In this document: in pieces, positions 46,601 to 58,014 of the stretch
Numbering within the stretch: position 1 is the stretch's first letter
Layout of the letters: each line of letters begins with the position of its first letter
DNA from: Mortierella sp. BCC40632
Lineage: Eukaryota; Mortierellomycota; Mortierellomycetes; Mortierellales; Mortierellaceae
Length of the DNA: 64,000 nucleotides
Direction: 5' to 3'
NCBI GenBank assembly: GCA_011634665.1
Contig: WAEK01000002.1
Span: 827,001-891,000 of the forward strand
Made by a program: the position numbers and the translations under genes
The notes under the pieces: model-generated
Database searches by the model: none
What the model saw: only the letters and a program-made list of their open reading frames with translations
Told to the model about the DNA's origin: nothing

Positions 46601-47384
46601 TTTCATTTGGACTCGGCTTTTTTTCTTCTCTTGCAAGAGTCTCCATCCTATTACCTTGCCGTGGTTTGTACCACCCTATGAGCTTGATCATCAACCCCTC
46701 TCTCCCCTGACTTGCCCCTTCCATGACGCGAACACCCCTCCCCTGCACATCCTACTGCTGCTGCTCAATGGCTCTGAGCCAACACTTTATTCCCTCGGGT
46801 CCTAAAGCATGCACTCATTAATGCTGGTTTATATTCGCTGTGTCCCTTTTTTTTTTTTTTTTACTTTGCCCGAAAGGATAGCAAACAAATGCGCCATATC
46901 CTTTGTATTTGTCTTCTGTTCGCACTGTCCATTTTCTTGCTTTTCGCCTTTGTCAGCTCAATCCGGTACCCTTCTTCATGTAATGTAATCGTCTCTCTAA
47001 AGTGTTTTTTTTTTTTTTCCGCTCTTCTATAGCAAAGCTATAGTCCTCTCTCCACGACAATCCCCCGGTTATCTTTCACACAATATGGTCAAAAGTAAGG
47101 GGGAGAAGGGAGGAAAGAGGTTCGTAGGATAGAAAGGTAATTTTTCTCTTTATCTGAACATGGTTGCCCACATTATCCTATCGATATCTCCCTCTCCCCC
47201 CTCCTTCTCTACTGAATTGATCGCTCATTGCACCTATGGCTCTGCCGGGGTACCTTGGATGGAGTATTTCTATGTCAAAGACAGTTTTATCTTTCTTTCT
47301 TTTGCGCCGCCCATGTAGTACCATCTTAGGAGTCTGAACTCATTACTCTGTAGCCTCCAGTCGGGGCTAGGCTAGTTTATTTTA

Positions 47385-47386
<2 letters not shown>

Positions 47387-47415
<29 letters not shown>
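47387..47415. repeat. TTA trinucleotide repeat
   Basis: About nine or ten tandem TTA/ATT units within an A/T-rich stretch. Confidence 0.8.
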
Positions 47416-48134
47416 TTTTTAGTTTTAGTCTTTGCCTACGTGTCGATTCCAGCGGAAACAGGTTAAAAAAAAAAAAAAAAAACTTTTTTCTCCGTAGCCT
47501 CCAAGACCTTGAAGAAAGGGGTATGGTATAAGGAGATGGTATCTTTGACTACCTCCAATAGTGTGTGTGTGTTGATGGATCTTTGATGGCCGAATCGCCA
47601 CTCTATTTTTTTTTTTTTTTTTTTTTAGAAGTAGTAGTCTTCACAAGTGGCGATGATGTGCAGTGGCACCTTTGAATCCTTTACTACGTATCCTTGCCAT
47701 TGCGCATGGTTAAGTGACTCTACGCAATGTAGAACTGTCTTTTTTTTGTTTCTTTTCTTTTTTTCTGCTAAAGCTCCGTCATACATAGTTACATAGTTAT
47801 GTGTCATTTGGCGAAAGTACCCGGGAAAGCAAGAGCTGAGGATCGCCACCATACTTCATCTTTTTATCATTGCTGTTGTAATTGTTTGCTCGTTCTCAAA
47901 AGATGTAGAACTAGCACATGCTTCAAAAAGGATACCAGGTGAACTATGTTATCTCCGCCCGTGTCGTTGTTAACACTATTTGTAAAGCTGTATCGTCTGC
48001 TAGGTTGCTGGACACTCATGAGTAAGAGTGTGTATGTGCGTTCATCATTCTCGAATATCAAAATAGGCTCAAGCCCCACATCTTGCTAGTCTAAATTGCA
48101 TGAATCGTAGACTCCTCCTCCCCCACTCCCTTTC

Positions 48135-48166
<32 letters not shown>

Positions 48167-48756
48167 CGTTTGAGCACGATGTGACCTACTCTTAGCATTG
48201 GTCCCAGTTCTAGATATGCCCCAGACTTTAGACATTAAGCAAATTGACAACTCTGGAGCAACCTGTTTCTGCTAAGAGAGCTACGTAGGCAAAAGAGCTA
48301 TTCTAAGGTAAATCACTTAGTAATGGCAATCCTCCTCGTAGTCATATCAACAACACCCTACACCTGGCCACTGGTCCCGCACAACGACAACGACTGCCGT
48401 TCCCCTTCAGAATGTTGGGAGGGTTGAAAGCAGGTTAAGTTACAGAAATGGGACCCATCCCATTACCGCCAGACGTCGCTTCCCTGCTAAATTGTACAGC
48501 AAACGAGTACCTGGGCAGCTTTGGTCAATTGAAGCCATTCTCACTGATCCCAAAATCTCTCAGGCCTCTTCCCTGTAGTTGCTGTAGACTTGTCTCCTGA
48601 TTGTGCTACTGCCTTGATAGGCTTTATTTCTGACGAAAAGAGGAAGCGGTTATGCTTACAGGAGGATCCAAAAAAAAGAGATGCCAGAAAAGGACATCCG
48701 AGAGCCCACAGGCCCTTGGCTTCTCCAGTGAGGAACAGGGTAAAAAGAGTCAAAAA

Positions 48757-48830
48757 TGTTTGTACTCGGACTCGAACCGAGGACCGTCTGTGTGTTAGAC
48801 AGACGTGATAACCAACTACACCATACAAAC
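48757..48830 (-). tRNA. tRNA-Val (anticodon AAC)
   Basis: The minus strand gives acceptor GTTTGTA/TACAAAC, D arm GTG...CAC, anticodon stem TCTGT/ACAGA with loop CTAACAC (anticodon AAC), and T stem CTCGG/CCGAG with TTCGAGT. The discriminator is A, followed directly by TTTTT as Pol III terminator. No intron. It is divergent from the tRNA-Arg gene 147 bp away. Confidence 0.92.
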
Positions 48831-48977
48831 AACTTGATGGTAAATTGGATTCCAATGACAATTTAACTGCGATTTCCAGAGGAAACCTTGAAAAGCTTAA
48901 AAAAAGTGTTGACGTCGACATGGATTGGGGCCCCTGGTGCTTTAAAAATCCCAGTCTTTCAAGAATCGCTTATTAAT

Positions 48978-49050
48978 GCCCGTATGGGAAAATGGATATT
49001 CCATCTCCCTCCTAAGGTGAAAGTTCTAGGTTCGAGTCCTAGTACGGGCG
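48978..49050 (+). tRNA. tRNA-Arg (anticodon CCU)
   Basis: Cloverleaf with acceptor GCCCGTA/TACGGGC, D stem GGAA/TTCC, anticodon stem TCTCC/GGTGA (one T-T mismatch), loop CTCCTAA with anticodon CCT, T stem CTAGG/CCTAG with TTCGAGT, discriminator G. A T-run begins at 49056 as Pol III terminator. Confidence 0.9.
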
Positions 49051-49660
49051 TATGTCTTTTTTTTTTCCCGTCCCGAGTTACCATGGTCCATGTTCCATGA
49101 TGATGGCAAGAGTGAAAGGAGGCCGAGAAGGCCCCCCTTTTTTTCTCCCCGAATCGTTGACTAGATGGGGGGTAGGCTAGCTGGAAAAGGAGAGGAAGGA
49201 ATAGGGTTCAAAAGGAAGATAGAAAAAGAAGAAAGAGTCAATGTGTTCATGGAGGGAAAGCGAGCATTAATGAGAAAAAAATCAAAATCGAAAGAGAAGA
49301 AAAAGTCGTCCCGAGCAGTTCTGCAGCAAAAAAAAAAAAAAATGCGAGACCAGAAAAGGACCGTCGTCTTGGTGCGAGATGACTGGTCATGTTTGCAGAG
49401 TGCTGATTTTGGGTTGGTTGCCTCATTATTGCTTCACCCAAGAAAAGCAAAGAAAAAAAAAAGAGCAGTAAACAATAGAGATGGTGGCATTGCGCAGGAG
49501 TGACCCAGCTCTGCAGCAAGAGACAAAAAGAAAAGTAATTGAGAAGAAGATGCATTTTTTTTTAAAAGAAAGGTAGAACGAGATATCAGACTATACATAG
49601 GCCAATGCTATGGACTAGGACAAGATGGAAAGAAAGTAAAGAAGGAAAGGGTATCCTTTC
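49051..49660. other. Intergenic region downstream of the tRNA pair
   Basis: Purine-rich on the plus strand, with A-runs near 49327-49341 and 49452-49462. It is the 3' flank of the EF-hand gene. The Lys-rich open frame at 49165-49503 reflects this composition and is not taken as a gene. Confidence 0.45.
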
Positions 49661-50221
49661 TTAGATCATGCGACGAAACTCCTCGGGGCTGACCTTGTTG
49701 TCGCCATCCCTGTCTGCGGTCTTGATCATATCGTCGACTTCCTCCTTGCTCAAAGAGTCTCCTTGCTTCTTCAAGGCCGCCTGGAGCTCATCGCTTGTGA
49801 TGAAACCGTCGTTGTTCGCGTCGAACTTATTGAAGATTTTGGTCAATTGACTGGCGTCCTTCTGGAAGGGGATGCCCGACTCGGTGGTGCTGGTGTTGAT
49901 GTTGAGCTTACTGCATGCATCAACAAACTCGGCAAAGGTAATCTTGCCATCTTTGTTCGCGTCCGCGTTCGTGAAGAACTTTTGGAGATCGTACTCCTCA
50001 GGATCACGGCTGTCATCCCGGAGCGCCGCGATAAACTCCTTCTCGGTAATGAAACCATCTCCATCAGCATCAATCGCCTTGAACTGCTGCTTGATGTCTA
50101 CGAGCTGGGTCTCTGTGTAGTTTGTGTTGGTCTAAGAACAAAGGACAATGGAAAGACTGGGTTAGAGAGGGTCCAAGTACTAGGGAATGTAATCAGATGC
50201 AGTCTCAAGGTGACTTACCAT
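49661..50221 (-). CDS. Calmodulin-like four-EF-hand Ca2+-binding protein
   Basis: Two exons (50221-50219 and 50131-49661) encode 157 aa. As in SNU13, the first coding exon is only ATG (ATG/GTAAGT). Four canonical EF-hand loops are present: DADGDGFITEKE, DANKDGKITFAE, DANNDGFITSDE and DRDGDNKVSPEE. The sequence between the EF-hand pairs and the N-terminus (TNTNYTETQLVDIKQQF) differs from true calmodulin, so this is a calmodulin-like sensor rather than CMD1. A TATA-like CATAAAAAG lies on the minus strand near 50371-50379. Targets are unknown. Confidence 0.92.
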
Positions 50222-50892
50222 GATGTACAAGAAAAGGAGTGAGGAGAGGGGATGAGCTGTGGATGGAGAAGGTCTTTGGGGGATGAGGTGATGATGTAGA
50301 AAGAAGAGTGTGGGAGTGAAATCAAAAGAAAAAAGAAAAAAAAAGAGAGAGATGAGAATGTGATGACGCTGCTTTTTATGAGCGATCGAGTCGGAGACTT
50401 ATAATAGCGAGTGGCGACTCTGGTCTTTTGGAGCTCCCTTTTTTTCCTAACTCTGTGCCCACTTATCTCACAGCCCATGAGCGCTTACCTATTGGGGGAA
50501 TACCCCTGTCATTCTGTCATTCGTCTTGCAGTCTGACAGTGGAACGTGCTCTCGTCCGGTCAGCCCATTAGAGACACTGTGCAACAGTAGCCACCTTTCC
50601 TTCCCACAGATGTGTACACTATCCTTGACAACCGCCCCTCACACAGCCAACGCCTGTCTCCAACCATCTCTTTTTCTTTTCTCGCTCTCATTCTTTCTCA
50701 TTTTCACACATACACCCTCTCTCTTAATTGTCTTTATAGTAGCTCAACAAGGAGACAGAGACAGAGGGCAATAATCGAGTCATCGTGGCCATCATTGTTG
50801 CGTGACCTTCAGCAGTAGCTAGCATCCAATTATGGTTCGTGCTTTCATTTTGACGGCCATTTATCATTATCATTATTATTATTAATAGTTGT
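50222..50892. other. Intergenic region between EF-hand and Cid1-like genes
   Basis: Promoter of the EF-hand gene at the left and 3' flank of the Cid1-like gene at the right. A short ATT repeat lies near 50869-50886. No gene was recognised. Confidence 0.45.
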
Positions 50893-52223
50893 TTAGTCTG
50901 AAAATGCAAGATTAATGTCGCCATCATTCAAGGCCTCATACACGTCCTGGAAGCATTCCTTGATTTCTCGGACAAGTTCTGCGTCGCATCGCCACGCCAC
51001 ATTGTAGCTGACCAGGAATGGGTCCATCACGTAGAAGCCTCCGGCACCGTGGTCTCGGCCTCCAACACTGCCACCTGTGCTCTTGGGCTTGGGTATACTG
51101 ATTTGCAAAGGAGAAAGAGAGAGCGAAGACAACGAATGCACATCGACAGGACCCCCTGAAAAAGTTCGATTCGCATGACTACTACTACTACCCCCACCAC
51201 TGGACCCATCGCTGACTGTGGAAGACATGGGCGCACTTCTCCATCGAAAGGTTCCAGCTCGTGTGTTGACTTCCTTGTGCTCGTAATCAAAGACATATCC
51301 AAAGAACCGACAGCACTCCATCACCATTTCCGCGGCACTCTTGATATTGTTGCTTCCCATGCCTTCGTACCGCCTCCAGTCTCGATCAAAACTGCAGTCA
51401 ATTCCTTGGACAATGACTTCTTTGACAGAGTCATGACCAACTCTACCGATCGTCTGGTCACCAGGGCGTTCATCCTCCACGGCTTCTCCGGATCCTGAGG
51501 ACTGGAGCTTCGGAAGCAATGGCGGGTTCTCTGTTTGGAGGAATGCAATCAACAAAAGTTCCAGTGTATAGCTACCAAGGGGGACACGGTGGCCCACTAG
51601 TCGTTTCAAGGCCATCAAGATAGGACCAAACCTCGGGTCGATCTTGGCGTATGTTTGCACCAACTTGGCCCGATAGATATCAATCGGGCTATTCAGCAAT
51701 AAATGACATGTTGTCCTCGTCTTAGGATCCACAAAGTCAACTCTGGCGGGCAGGGTTCTAAAGGAGGACGATGACTTTGTCCCTGGAGAACCGGCATGTG
51801 TGTGGAGTGATGAAGATGACATTGCCGGCGGTGACAATGGGACGCCTTCCGAGGCAACAATTACGTTCCTGTATCCGAAATGTCGTAATGCTTCTGCCAG
51901 TGCCGACACAGTGATATGTTTTATCGATCCCGTCAATGTCATATCCAGATCGCTTTGGGATGTATGTAGTCCTGCCCCGAATGATCTAGAGGGGTCGATG
52001 ACTTTTACATTAGGACCTTGGCCAAGTTTTCAACCTATAAATATCACAGAAATTACCCCGAGGACATTGATGTGGCGTTTACCCGATAGCAGACACTGTG
52101 ACAAAGCAATACCCAAAGTATTCTCCAATCTCAATCTCGAGTGTCTTGACCAAATTCTCGAGATCTATGGTCTCGGTGGAAGAGCACCTTGAGGACTGGA
52201 GAACTTGTTGATTAGAAACCTGA

Positions 52224-52258
<35 letters not shown>

Positions 52259-53410
52259 CTGGGGGTACAAGAAAAAAAAAAAAAAAAGGGTACCAATTTT
52301 GCACACCAATGAAAAAACTCATACCTCGTACATCTTCCAGACAAATTCGTCAATAATCCTGATTCTCTTTGTAGTCTCTTGTTCCCTTGCCAGTTCTTGT
52401 TGCCGTTGCCATTCTTCCTGTTGCCGTTGCATATCCTCTGCATGCTTCTTTGCTTCTTCCTGCTCTCGTTCCTCCACTCGGTGGATTTTCTTTCGATTGT
52501 ACTCCTTGGTATACTTTTGAACCCCTTCCAGCCCCCATTCAAATGTAATAATCGGCCCCTTGGATCCATTCATAAACCACTCATCCTTTCGAAGGTACCG
52601 AATCAACGTCGCAATGTCGTCATGGTAATCCTCGGGCATATAGGCATACTCCCACAAAAAGGCTTGAATATCAGTCTTCCCTAGAGCAGGAATTACTAAC
52701 GAATATTCATCATCCAGATCCGTATCAGTGTCATTATAATAAAGACCGCCTGCATTGCGATGTCCACCGATCCCGACTGTGCTGCTACTGCCACTGTTGT
52801 TTCCACTGTTGTAGGCACCGACGCTGAGTTCATGACCGAGAATCCGGTGTTGATTATAAATGTCTGTGGCCCAAGCACGACTGCTTCTCCGCAGGGGGTC
52901 CAGACCAGTCAAGTGACCAAAACCATGAAGGTTGCCATCATGGCTAAGGATCCTTCCTCTTCCTCCTCCTTCTCCACTCATTCCTCCATCGTCCGCTGTG
53001 GCCTGGTTTTCTAGTCTCCTCCGCTCGCGCCGTGAAGAGGCCGATGAGGTTGAAGATATGGACGGAGCTTCCTCTCGCAGCTGAACGGGCAAAGGAAAGA
53101 TTTCGAACAAGCCCTGATCCATGGTCTCGATATAGTCGAGTAGTCCCGTGACGGTATGGAGCTGATTCCGGGTAATGAATTGGTCACAGGGGATATCCAT
53201 GTAGGGCCGGTGATGCTTGTAAAAGTCAGCGATAAAGGCAAACGTATCTGCTAGGTCCTCGAGGGCGAGAATGTACAGCTTCTGCTGACCAGGTGGATGC
53301 TGCAGGCGAGGATCTTCATGTTGCTCCTGTTGGTTCTGGATCTGGGAGGCGTACTCAAAGAGGATGCAGTCGTAGAGGATGCCGACAAAATGTCTCCTGT
53401 TGATCTTCAT
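50893..53410 (-). CDS. Cid1/TRF-type nucleotidyltransferase homologue with PAP-associated domain, probably catalytically altered
   Basis: Three exons (53410-52325, 52219-52113, 51985-50893) encode about 761 aa. Residues 1-360 form an unrecognised N-terminal region with a Ser/Gly-rich linker and a Gln/Glu/Arg coiled coil (about 285-355). The splice between exons 2 and 3 creates the nucleotidyltransferase motif FGSFGAGLHTSQSDLDMTL, containing the GS and the first two catalytic Asp. The PAP-associated half is typical (LGSYTLELLLIAFLQ, PPLLPKLQ, later FFGYVFDYEHKEV). The position of the third catalytic Asp (family C-D) reads TTCHLLLN, i.e. His. Cid1-family enzymes add U or A to RNA 3' ends; loss of one metal ligand suggests a pseudoenzyme or altered activity. 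The start at 53410 directly follows a CAG, so an upstream exon is possible. Confidence 0.8.
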
Positions 53411-54148
53411 CTGCTAGCGGAAAGGCCGAGTTACTTCCTTTCTTAGGGCTAAGAGAGAGAGAGAGAGAGAGTATGTGGGCGCTGTTGTGTTTGTGTATGA
53501 GAAAGGTATTTTTAAGTTCTATAGTTTGGAGAGAATGCAGAAAGGGACAGTTGAGTACAAAGAGTAGTCTGATGCAACACAGATCGGATCTCGAGGATCA
53601 GCTCCTTGTCTATACCTGCGATTCGATGATCTGGACAGTCTTTGTGATGAAGAAGCATGAATGATGAGCGATTGCTGATCAGGAGGAGGAATGTCGAAAG
53701 GGAGAGAGAGCGTGTGTTGTGTATGTGCAAGCGTAAGGAACATAAAAAAAAAAAAAAAAAAAAAGGGGAGGCTGACGAGGATGAGGATGTTCTTTGGACG
53801 GATTTCACGAACCGCTGACTCCGCCCGAGTGAGTCTTTTGTTCTTGAGTGCTATCAAGCCGTAGCTCGCCGCATTTCCCAATCTGTCCATGGCCACTCGG
53901 GGACCGTTTCGACTTTTTTTTTTTTTTTTTACTTTGTCTTTCCGTTCGCTCGTTTATTTCGTCTTCAGCTAGTCCGCGGCCGGGGAGACGGAGTGGTCCT
54001 TCCTTCCTTGGAGATGGAGGCCAATTCTCTATTGGGAGCTTGTCCCCCCTCCTCTCTTCCCCAGTCGACAGATCAGGTATGGCCTTCACCTAGTCTATGC
54101 TTCTATTCCTGTGAACATGACCGGTGGCCGTTTTGGTGGTGGTGGGGT
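53411..54148. other. Intergenic region between the epimerase and Cid1-like genes
   Basis: Contains a GA tract at 53453-53470, a poly-A run at 53742-53764 and a poly-T run at about 53915-53930. Short open frames such as the one starting at 53896 (-) show no domain and may be leader ORFs of the Cid1-like gene. Confidence 0.4.
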
Positions 54149-55084
54149 TTATTGCTTCAATTCCTGCGCAAGACGCTCCTGCTCGATGTTGACCGACTGT
54201 CTAAACGACTCGATTGTGCCAGTAATGTTCTCGGCCTTGAAGATCGAAGTTCCAGCAACAATCACGTTTGCACCTGCCTTAGCAGCCGCCTCAATGTTCT
54301 CGGGAGCAATACCGCCATCAACCTCGATGTCAAGGTTGGGGTACTTGGCGCGCAGCTCCTCCACCTTGGGCATGCACTCGGCCATAAATCTCTGACCACC
54401 AAAGCCAGGCTCCACAGTCATGACAAGGCACATATCCATCTTGTCACCCAAGTCCATGACGGTGGAGATAGGGGTCTTGGGCTTGACAGCGACACCAGCC
54501 TTCATACCAGCAGCATGAATCTTGTCGATAAGAGCCGACGCGTCGTTCGTGGCCTCGATATGGAAGCAGTAGAGCGACGCGCCAGCCTTAGCAAAATCAT
54601 CAACCCACTTTTCGGGATGAGAGACCATCATGTGGCAGTCGAGGAAGGCGTTCAAGTGCTTGGACAGACAAGTAATGACGGGCGCACCGATAGTGATATT
54701 GGGCACAAAGTGGCTATCCACAAAGAAAAAGAAATTGGGAAGGGCGAAGGGTTGTGCGTGAATATACACTGGTTGATCTCAAGTCCATCAGCCTCTCTTA
54801 GTCCTGTTCAGATGCTCAAATCTCCTTTTTGCTTTTTTGTTCCTGCCTGTGAATCCTTACCCGTCCATGACATCTAGAGAATGAAGAACAAAGAACAGTG
54901 TCGAGGTGATATTAGCATTGATGGATTATTTGGATGCACCTTCGGACATGTAATGAGCACTGAGAAGAAGAGATTTACCCATGTGCAACCAGTCAGCGCC
55001 ATGAGAGACCATGCGCTTGCACTCTGCAGCGAGGATTCCAAAGTCTCCGGAGAGGAGCGAGGGAGCGATCTTGGCAATGGGCAT
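54149..55084 (-). CDS. RPE1: Ribulose-phosphate 3-epimerase
   Basis: Three exons (55084-54979, 54873-54861, 54713-54149) encode 227 aa, the usual length. The enzyme interconverts ribulose-5-P and xylulose-5-P in the pentose phosphate pathway. The N-terminus MPIAKIAPSLLSGDFGILAA starts the TIM barrel. The catalytic/metal motif HMDVMDGHFVPN is assembled across all three exons, the 13-nt middle exon supplying most of DVMDG. Further signatures are DCHMMVSHPEKW, VEPGFGGQRF, DGGI and AGTSIF. The frame is exact only with the 13-nt exon included (106 + 13 + 565 nt). A possible leader exon before 55084 cannot be excluded, but the ATG fits the family. Confidence 0.96.
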
Positions 55085-55497
55085 GTTGGCGAGAGTGATC
55101 CTGCGGGGTGGGGTGGAAAGGTGGAAAGGTGGAGAAGCGTTGGGTTGAAGTGGGTGGAGGTTCAGGTCGGAGGGAAAATTTCTCTCTGTCTCTGGCTGAT
55201 CGATCAAACGGCAGTCCTACCGGTGGGTGTCATTACTATCCTCTCTGCCCTACTGTCCCTCCCACCAGAATGTCCTGCTCATTGCCACTTCCTTTATCGA
55301 TCTGTCCGTTGAAAATGCAATACTGCCAAAAAAAAAAAAAAAAAAACAACTTCCTTCGTCTTTGTTTCATCGTTGTTCATGTATCGAGAGAAAAAATCCA
55401 GAGGTCACCCCTATAGCCAAAATGTTGATGGAGCTCTTTCGTGCAAGCAAGTGGAGGTTATCTGGGTGCTACTATTCTATGCAATGAATGCCTATCA

Positions 55498-55539
<42 letters not shown>

Positions 55540-57554
55540 GACCGAGACAAAAGAAAACAAAGAGGTAGTGAGAAACAGATGCAACAAAGAGCATAAAAGT
55601 AGGAATGGATCTTAATGAGCACCATTATCGCGATTGCTTTGTTTATCCTATATTTGCCATATGCGTGAATCCAATATTACTTTCATTTTCCAATGGTCCA
55701 TGCTTCATCAGTTAATGGACCAATTGCTCCGCTGCGAGCAACAGAAAGTATGGGTAAGGTATGCGGTGGTGATAGGGCTCGCAGCTCAAGAACCGCCAAG
55801 AGGGAAGGAGGGGAGACTTCTGGTTGTACCAGGTATTGCTATGGGACGGAGAGGCAAACACTCAGCGCGGGGTCCCAGAGGATGCAGTGAGCTGCAGTGT
55901 GCACTCGGGCACAATCGATAGACAATCACTCCTACAGCAGTTTCTCAGTTGTAGAGGTGACATCTCACCCTCCCTACAAAGACTCGAGCGAGTGTTTTGA
56001 CAAAAAGGCGATCTGGGAGGTTTACTGTCAAGAGTGCGGGGCAAGGCTCACCCAGAAGGAATGTCAATGCGTGGGCACGCGTGCAGATGCAGAGTCGTGT
56101 GGTGTATGTTTGGGGGCGAAAGGGCATGTACCTCGACCATACCCAAAGGGTTCCCCAGAAGCCCGAGCTCGATCCCTTTTGTTTCCATGCACTGTCCGGT
56201 GATGCCTCTTGTCATTCCATTGCTCGGGAAAAAGGCGATCGCCGTGACCAAATAGCGCAGGGCCTTCAAGATGCGGGCAGGATCGTCGTCCGCATCTGGA
56301 GCAAGATCGTGGCAGAGGTAAGAGGAACATCAAGGCTCTTCTCCAAGGAAGGTAACCGACCGGCTGCAGACCCATCCATCACACAGAGCCAAGGGAGACA
56401 CAGAAAGTGTCCGATGCATGGAGGAGAGAAAAAAAGAAGAGGGAGAGACGGCGGTGCAATGCAAGCAGATTGAGGAGAAGGGACACGAGAGAGAGAGAAA
56501 GAAAGCGAGAGAGAGGGGCGAGCGGGTGGTGCATGGTGAGACTGCACCAGCCTTGTGCAAAGACGCACAATGAGGCCATTGCATGGTGAGCGAAGACTTC
56601 TGTGTGCCCGCTCGATTCGAGCCACGGAGTGACCTCCCCGCCTTGAACTAGCAGCAGGTTTAGCCAACGAAGAGGAGGGTGGAAAAAGTTGGGCCAGTTC
56701 TTTCGAACTATCTGGCCATCTTTGTATCCGTGTCCATCCGTCACAAAGGTCTTTCTTGTTAAGAGAGCACAAGGTGGAAGCAGCAAGGTCAAGTGCAGAC
56801 AAGTCGAGCAGACTTGCTCACACTTCCCGATACCTGTGTTCTGTCATTGAGAGCAAAGTGTTTTTGCATGCCATGGCTGATTCTGTTGGCATGCAAGAAG
56901 CGCGTCTTGTTCTGTCTGCGACTCATCTCAGCCCCTATGCAAACATGCAGACGGGCGCTGGTCACTATCGAATCTCATGCCCCTTCACCCCCCCGGTCCC
57001 CCCAAAAACTACCAGGGCTCGCTGCAATCATGACAAAGCTAGGCAATGAGCTTGAGTGAACGAGCGCAAGAGCACAGAGCATGGGGCGACAAGGACGAGA
57101 GAGCAGAGACAGAATGCAAGGATGAGCAAGTTTGGTTGATGGCCAAGGCTGGCCAGAAAAGGGTAGGGATGAAAGCCAATGATGACCGCAAGCTGGGAGA
57201 GCCTCACTCTTTGTGAGCGACTACTCTCTCGATGAGGACCCCGGCTCTTTGTTTGTGTTGTACGAGCGATGGAGGACAAGGAGCGGGGCGTCTTATTACC
57301 AAACCATGGGTCCATGAGCGTCGGTCGAGTCGATGGCTATTTCCAGCAGATAGACTGTTGTCGTCGTTCGATATTGTCGTCAATGTTGGCACCCGAAGGA
57401 GAGAAGCGACATCGAGCTGGGAGCTGGACAGAGACCGAAGAATGTATAAATATACTTAAAGAGAGAAAGAGAGAGAGCTCTGAAAGGATGGAGCCGGAGC
57501 AAACAGCAGGATGGACTCATGCAGTAGCTTGCAACGTGGTCCGCGAGCGGCCTG

Positions 57555-57590
<36 letters not shown>

Positions 57591-57980
57591 ACATGCAACG
57601 GGGGAGGGTCGAGGAGGACATGGTTGACAACGACGATGAGCAATTGAGCGATGGTCTACCATCGCTCTTGTCGGCTGGTGTCTCTGTCTTTTTTGCTTCC
57701 CAGCAACTATTGCTACGCCGTCGCCACTTCTTTCTCTTCTTTCTTTCCTTCTGTCCTTGTCAGCCTCGATATCCCTTTCTCACCCACACACACACCAACA
57801 CACACACCAACACACGCACACACCCATACACACACACACGAACCACGCACAACACACAACACACATTATTGTCAGGACGAATCCGCGCTCGCCCCTCTTC
57901 CCGCCATTTTCAGTCTTCTTCACACGCACACACACTTCACCTGTCCACACCTGCCCCCATCGTAGCCAGAATTGCAACGC

Positions 57981-58014
57981 ATCCTCCTCCTCCTCCTCCT
58001 CCTCCTCCTCCTCC
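57981..58014. repeat. TCC trinucleotide repeat
   Basis: About eleven TCC units in the presumed promoter or leader of the PH-domain gene. Confidence 0.8.

Larger units (their letters stand above)
40898..48756. other. Long region without a protein-coding gene
   Basis: About 8 kb in which all open frames are short, low complexity or lack any domain on either strand. It contains the largest CT microsatellite of the window (43598-43679), a TGGCTCG minisatellite (43291-43386), a TTA repeat (47387-47415), poly-A/T runs (44370-44393, 46848-46861, 48137-48165) and many short GC-richer patches. It could hold regulatory DNA or non-coding transcripts, but nothing is demonstrable from sequence. Confidence 0.4.

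Noticed and set aside
49165..49503. Lys-rich 112-codon plus-strand frame after the tRNA-Arg gene
   Set aside because: It reflects the purine-rich composition (runs of AAA/GAA) and has no conserved motif.
51986..52112. Exon 3 acceptors at CCAAG or TTTATAG in the Cid1-like gene
   Set aside because: They give the wrong phase or an immediate stop; only the CTCTAG acceptor restores the conserved GSFGAGL motif.
53519..53896. 125-codon minus-strand frame upstream of the Cid1-like gene
   Set aside because: It runs through a poly-A tract (poly-Phe) and cannot be joined to the 53410 exon with a clear splice site; at most a leader ORF.
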